Source of the DNA: an uncultured bacterium
GTDB lineage: Bacteria; Patescibacteriota; Patescibacteriia; Patescibacteriales; UBA12465
Length of the DNA: 8,512 nucleotides
Assembly (NCBI GenBank): GCA_937983635.1
Contig: CALJZR010000066.1
Location: 1 to 8,512 of the forward strand
Direction: 5' to 3'
Position 1 is the first letter of the stretch, and each line of letters begins with the position of its first letter. Below are positions 6,001-8,512 of the stretch, one piece after another. Made by a program: the position numbers and the translations under genes. A model generated the notes under the pieces. The model was not told where the DNA came from. It did no database searches and saw nothing but the letters and a program-made list of their open reading frames with translations.

Positions 6001-8498
6001 GTGATAGAAAAACTACCTTCAGCGGAAAAAGTATTAACTAAGGGATCAGTGGCTGTAAATGTCGCCGCTGAACTTTGGATATAGCTACCAGTCGAACCTT
6101 CAGCTTGAGAAATCGTCAAGCTGGCGTTCTGAGTAATAGCCCCGGTATAACCGTTGATTGTAACCGAACTAACTGTAAACGGAACATCAATAATAGAGGC
6201 CGAAGAACCAAGATTAAAAATAACATCAGTGGAGACAGTTGGAATAGAGGCATCATTCGCTCCGCCGGAAGTTGCTGACCAATTAGTCGGTCCGACCGCA
6301 CTCCAATTAGCTGATGACCCGCCACCGACCCAATAGCGATTAACTAAGGGATCAACGATATAATCAATATCGATATCGCCGATAATTTTCAAATCAAAAG
6401 TGTCAGCTGGAACCTGAAGATTAGTTAATAAAATTTTATATTTACCATCATGATCAATCGTGGCAAAAGTTTCTAGTAATTGACCATCAATAGTATAAAC
6501 TTCAATAAACGTTGGCTCCCCGTCATTATGCGGCTTAGCATAAATTGTAATATCGCGAGAAGCATCTAATAACTCCTCAAAAGTGACTCGAACATATTGC
6601 TGGGATAATAATTCTGAGTAGTTCTGATCGCGAGTTTTTACAAATTCATAAATATCTTCTAAAACATTTTTTTCAGCATCAAGACGGAAAGCTTTTGATA
6701 TATAAATAATTTCAAAAATCTCCGTGCCGCTCTGGGGAGAAATCCAGCTTACCCGGTCAAGGTAACCATTCCCATCGTCATCAGAGGCCTGAAAAGACAT
6801 AGCCTCATCCTGATTGTTTATCCATTTAATCTGAATCTTATTTTCTTGACCAACTTTAAAAACTTCTTTAATAGCAACACTAACAGGCACCTCGACGCTC
6901 TCAGTTAAAAATCCGCCTTGTTCATCTTGAATCGTTGGTGGCACCAATATCTCCGGGCTGCTAGAAGCTTCTGAAATTAGTGAAGAATCAGACTCACCTA
7001 AATCAAAAGATTCCAGAGCAATCTCTGAGCTTGTTGATAAAATAGTTGGCGCCTCAAGCATTTCTGGCGCCGTTAAAGATTTTGATGACAGCGGCGCCAT
7101 CGCTACTATTGGTAAAGCCTCGGACAAAGAATCGGCCGGAGATATTTCCGCCGGAGCAGGCTCTTCAAAATCATCTAAGCCCTCTTCTGTGCTAGATGAA
7201 ATCGCTTCTGCCAGCAAGGAAACAGTCACAATTTTACCGCGCCTAGTTAATTGCTCGGTGATTTTAGAAGCCGGCACTAAATCCGCCTGCCCAATATAAT
7301 CAACCGCCAAATCACCAAGCACCTTTAGAGTCACCGCTGCTACCGTCGCCTCTTCATCAAACCAGGAAAGCTTATACTTTCCAGCACGGGTGATATCAGT
7401 CGAAGTTGCCAATAAACGGCCATCCGGTGCATAGACTTCTATTGTTCCAGACACATTTTCATTATTAGGAGCAGCATAAACCGTAATTGATTTTGCGTCA
7501 GTCAACTCTTTATTAAAAGTAAAAAAGACATATTGCCCATCAAGTAAATGGACATAGTTTTTATCCCAAGCATTAATCCCATCATAAATATCTTCAACGG
7601 CGAGCTGATTAGAATCGAGCCGTAAAGCGGGAGAAAGATAGGTAATTTCAAAAGTTTCATCAACTAATTTCGGGATTATCCAGCTGATATGATCAAGATA
7701 ACCGTTAGCGTCATCATCGGTAGCCTGAAATGATACCGATTGGTCCTGATTATTTTCCCAGACTATTTGCAATTTATCAGTTTGATCGCTTTTAAATAAT
7801 TCCGTAATCGCAACTTTAACCGGCACATCGGCGTGGACCTCTGGAACCTCTTCTTGATTATCGGAAATGACTGGAGAAGTATTAGATTCGACGGGCGTAC
7901 CCGAGGCAATAGTTTCTTCTGAAGCGGCTGGCTCTAAAAACAAACTTGCCGACTCATCTAATTTTTCAATATTGACTGGAACTTCATTAAAATCAGACGA
8001 TATTTCTTTTTCCGCTAAGACCGCTCTAACTATTTTTCCATTTGCTTTATTGCTCTCAATCAAATGAAAAAAATTTTCAGGAGGAATAATTTCTGTAGTA
8101 GACGAGGCAGTAATTACCTCTTCTTCGGCTGGCAATTCTTCTTCGCCAAGATCGTCCAGAGAATCATCTGGATTATTATTTACAAGATCGGAATCACCTA
8201 GCTCCGAATCCAATAATTCGGTAACGGTTTCATCTGGCACTACCGGCTGACTATCTGATTCCGGCAATTCAGAAAAGACTTGGTCAACGGGGATAATTAC
8301 TTCCGAATCCGTAGATATTATATCTTCAGGCAAAACTAAAAAAGAACCTTCGTCGGCGAAAGCTTGGAAAATAAAACTATGAAATATGAAGGCAGGAATA
8401 AGGAGGGCGGCAATGATTTTATTTAACTTTTTTATTAAATAAATCTGGCGCAATTTCTGGTAAGAAAAATATTTAGAGGAGTGGGACTTTAAAGCCAT
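18..8498 (-). CDS. Giant secreted GLUG-repeat, glycine-rich surface protein (3' end missing)
   Basis: This is a single open frame of 2,827 residues from the ATG at 8498 to the contig end, with no stop codon reached. The start is well supported: an in-frame TAA lies two codons upstream (8502-8504), only GTT separates it from the ATG, and a signal peptide follows at once. Order of parts: signal peptide (1-48), acidic spacer (49-224), module copy 1 (225-402), spacer (403-536), module copy 2 (537-714), RYWVGG segment (715-842), GLUG lead-in (843-923), then about 30 GLUG/glycine-rich units (924-2827). GLUG motifs (Pfam family, named for G-L-[any]-G) occur in secreted bacterial proteins, including IgA-protease-type surface proteins, and probably form a beta-solenoid. 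Glycine dominates the second two thirds. I noticed one cysteine (residue 2529) and very few prolines in the repeat domain. No enzyme motif is visible. The protein is probably exported by Sec and displayed on or released from the cell. Any membrane anchor or sorting signal would be in the missing C-terminus. An adhesin or surface-fibre role is inferred from architecture only. Confidence 0.93.
1179..1205 (-). repeat. 9-bp tandem repeat tract (three in-register copies)
   Basis: ACCGCCGGC occurs twice, then ACCGCCAGC, all in codon register, encoding G-G-A triplets with GGC-GGT glycine codons. It lies in the insert N-terminal to GLUG unit 25. The glycine codons differ from those in the tracts at 4581 and 4995 (GGC-GGT here, GGT-GGT there), so the tracts probably arose separately rather than by copying one another. 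Confidence 0.78.
3674..3743 (-). repeat. Perfect 27-bp tandem duplication plus a partial third copy
   Basis: Bases 3674-3700 and 3701-3727 are identical 27-bp units. A third, partial copy (3728-3743) differs early by one C-to-T change (plus strand). The unit is nine codons, so the frame is kept and a nine-residue A/G/V block is repeated within the insert between GLUG units 12 and 11. Such an exact copy points to recent slippage or unequal recombination, or to an assembly artefact. Confidence 0.85.
4581..4623 (-). repeat. 9-bp tandem repeat tract encoding (Gly-Gly-Ala)n
   Basis: On the plus strand, ACCACC followed by GGC or AGC recurs every 9 bp almost five times, exactly in codon register. 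It encodes G-G-A triplets on the minus strand. Only silent GCC/GCT changes at alanine separate the copies. It lies directly N-terminal to GLUG unit 7 and ends at the T-I-H-N tip. It is the purest triplet tract in the gene and a likely site of slippage. Confidence 0.85.
4995..5028 (-). repeat. 9-bp tandem repeat tract encoding Gly-Gly-Ala triplets
   Basis: ACCACCCGC occurs twice in register, followed by ACCACCAGC and a partial ACCACCA. Together they encode consecutive G-G-A triplets just N-terminal to GLUG unit 5. The copies differ only in the synonymous alanine codon (GCG or GCT). This is the same kind of tract as at 4581-4623 but shorter. Confidence 0.8.
5730..5972 (-). other. GLUG lead-in segment (residues 843-923)
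   Basis: This stretch contains DPYIVYDVYGLQGM (the GLQGM part at 857-861), NSYELNNDID, GFVPVG and SFSGYFNGAGHTINNLFI. This phrase order (a D-P-Y entry, a G-L-Q helix, a L-x-N-D-I-D strand, then F-x-G-x-[FL]-[ND]-G-x-x-H-T-I-x-x-L) is the usual introduction to GLUG repeats in bacterial secreted proteins. The segment is not glycine-rich and has normal complexity, so the glycine inserts begin only after the first solenoid turns. Confidence 0.82.
5973..6356 (-). other. RYWVGG segment preceding the GLUG region (residues 715-842)
   Basis: The segment opens VDPLVNRYWVGGGSSANWS, followed by a second NWS and then IPTVSTDVIFNLGSS. This pattern (RYWVGG, NWS, then a P-x-x-x-D-V-I-F phrase) recurs in many secreted bacterial repeat proteins, including those of Patescibacteria and Bacteroidota, where it leads a run of short beta strands. 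The rest is T-, S- and I-rich with alternating hydrophobic residues (VPFTVSSVTINGYTGAITQN), consistent with a parallel beta-helix. I infer that it caps or starts the solenoid. No catalytic residues are evident. Confidence 0.7.
6357..6890 (-). repeat. N-terminal beta-rich module, copy 2 (residues 537-714)
   Basis: This is the second copy of the 178-residue module, offset from copy 1 by exactly 312 residues at every landmark checked: the start (VPVSVAIKEVFK), the calcium-loop motif (D573, D575, N577, G578, D581 within SFQASDDDGNGYLDRVSW) and the end (DIDYI at 710-714). Shared landmarks include NNQD, F-E-I-x-Y, A-x-R-L-D, EDIY, QYV, I-T-x-Y-A-x-P, IEVY and GKYK. There is no net insertion or deletion between copies despite many substitutions. 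This implies an old duplication held at fixed length by fold constraint. It runs directly into VDPLVNRYWVGG. Confidence 0.85.
6891..7292 (-). other. Acidic Ser/Glu/Pro-rich spacer 2, residues 403-536
   Basis: The spacer begins GQADLVPASKITEQLTRRGK, including the GKIV element at 421 that resembles the one in spacer 1. It then becomes low-complexity and acidic, rich in S, E, A, P, L and D (for example SSSTEEGLDDFEEPAPAE). It is shorter than spacer 1. The distance from the GKIV element to the following module is longer here (116 residues against 71), so the spacers have changed length independently while the modules have not. It is probably a flexible linker. Confidence 0.7.
7293..7826 (-). repeat. 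N-terminal beta-rich module, copy 1 (residues 225-402)
   Basis: This is the first of two homologous 178-residue modules. It opens VPVKVAITELFK and contains N-N-Q-D followed by SFQATDDDANGYLDHISW. Its second half has EDIYDG, QYVFFTF, ITVYAAP, TIEVYAPDGRLL and AGKYKLSW, and it closes with LAVDYI at 402. Residues D261, D263, N265, G266 and D269 fit a D-x-D-x-[DN]-G-x-x-D loop, like the calcium-binding loops of dockerin or thrombospondin type 3 repeats. Alternating hydrophobic residues suggest two beta-sandwich-like halves. From recall, similar modules occur in large secreted proteins of Patescibacteria; no biochemical function is known to me. Calcium binding is inferred from the motif alone. Confidence 0.82.
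7827..8354 (-). other. Acidic Ser/Glu/Asp/Pro-rich spacer 1, residues 49-224
   Basis: This stretch of the mature protein is low in complexity and strongly acidic, with repeated D, E, S, P, V and I (for example PDDSLDDLGEEELPAEEE). It is probably largely disordered and acts as a stalk or linker between the export signal and the first folded module. Near its middle is a short non-acidic segment, GKIVRAVLAEKE from residue 154. A related segment, GKIVTVSLLAEA, occurs in the second spacer at 421. The pair may be an ordered element belonging to a larger duplicated unit. Confidence 0.7.
8355..8498 (-). other. Sec signal peptide, residues 1-48
   Basis: The leader has a long basic n-region (K4, K9, K15, R17, K23, K24, K27). 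A hydrophobic core follows, residues 28-44, rich in I, L, A and F and containing P35. It ends in Q-A-F-A at 45-48, followed by D49-E50. The A-F-A tripeptide fits the small-x-small rule for signal peptidase I, so cleavage is predicted between A48 and D49. The n-region of about 27 residues is longer than most Sec leaders. Its mature side turns acidic immediately, as expected for an exported protein. An uncleaved membrane anchor is a less likely reading. Confidence 0.85.
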
Positions 8499-8512
8499 AA
8501 CTTACTTTTAAT
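8496..8512 (-). promoter_or_regulatory. Start-codon context with upstream in-frame stop, no clear ribosome-binding site
   Basis: Reading the minus strand, the 14 bases before the ATG are ATTAAAAGTAAGTT. They are A/T-rich, and the best purine stretch is AAAAGTAAG. There is no GGAGG-like Shine-Dalgarno core. The TAA at 8502-8504 is in frame, so translation cannot start further upstream. The promoter, if any, lies outside the window. Confidence 0.6.

Noticed and set aside
5769..6336. Plus-strand open frames opposite the GLUG lead-in and RYWVGG segments
   Set aside because: They are short, lack family resemblance, and lie antisense to the best-conserved domains of the minus-strand gene.
7867..8067. 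Plus-strand open frame of 66 codons
   Set aside because: It is antisense to the acidic spacer and has no recognisable domain or start signal.
8499..8512. Promoter or Shine-Dalgarno site
   Set aside because: Only 14 A/T-rich bases are available, and no GGAGG-like core or promoter element can be recognised.

Overview
The window is essentially one gene. A single reading frame on the minus strand starts at an ATG at 8498 and stays open to the left end of the real sequence at 18. That gives at least 2,827 residues with no stop reached. The first 17 bases (1-17) match the Illumina TruSeq adapter sequence exactly, so the left edge is an untrimmed contig end. The C-terminus of the protein is missing. 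Only 14 bases lie upstream of the start codon, so nothing can be said about a promoter or a neighbouring gene there.

The protein is a giant, probably secreted, repeat protein. From N to C it has: a long Sec-type signal peptide (residues 1-48); an acidic Ser/Glu/Asp/Pro-rich spacer (49-224); a 178-residue beta-rich module with a calcium-loop-like motif (225-402); a second spacer (403-536); a second copy of the module with no net length change (537-714); a segment opening with RYWVGGGSSANWS (715-842); a GLUG lead-in segment (843-923); and about 30 GLUG-type repeat units (924-2827 and beyond). The units recur on average every 190 bp (about 64 residues). Each combines a short GLUG core (pattern Y-x-G-G-L-x-G-x-N, then an SYATGNV-like strand) with an inserted glycine-rich stretch dominated by GGA, GGN, GGT and GGV triplets.

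The likely source is a Patescibacteria/CPR bacterium, perhaps Parcubacteria-like. This rests on recalled family knowledge: the module ending in DIDYIVDP followed directly by RYWVGG is a combination I associate with large secreted CPR proteins. Non-repetitive parts are AT-rich. The frame is open under the standard bacterial code although glycine is by far its commonest residue. This argues against CPR lineages that read TGA as glycine (Absconditabacteria, Gracilibacteria). The window looks like metagenomic assembly output.

The most interesting feature is the architecture of the repeat domain. A predicted beta-solenoid carries a glycine-rich insert in nearly every unit. Many inserts read as glycine-triplet leg, short irregular tip, glycine-triplet leg. 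This is what a stack of polyglycine-II hairpins with variable tips would look like. Function is unknown; a cell-surface adhesin or surface-fibre role is an inference. I see no RNA genes, mobile elements, CRISPR arrays or terminators, and no second protein-coding gene.
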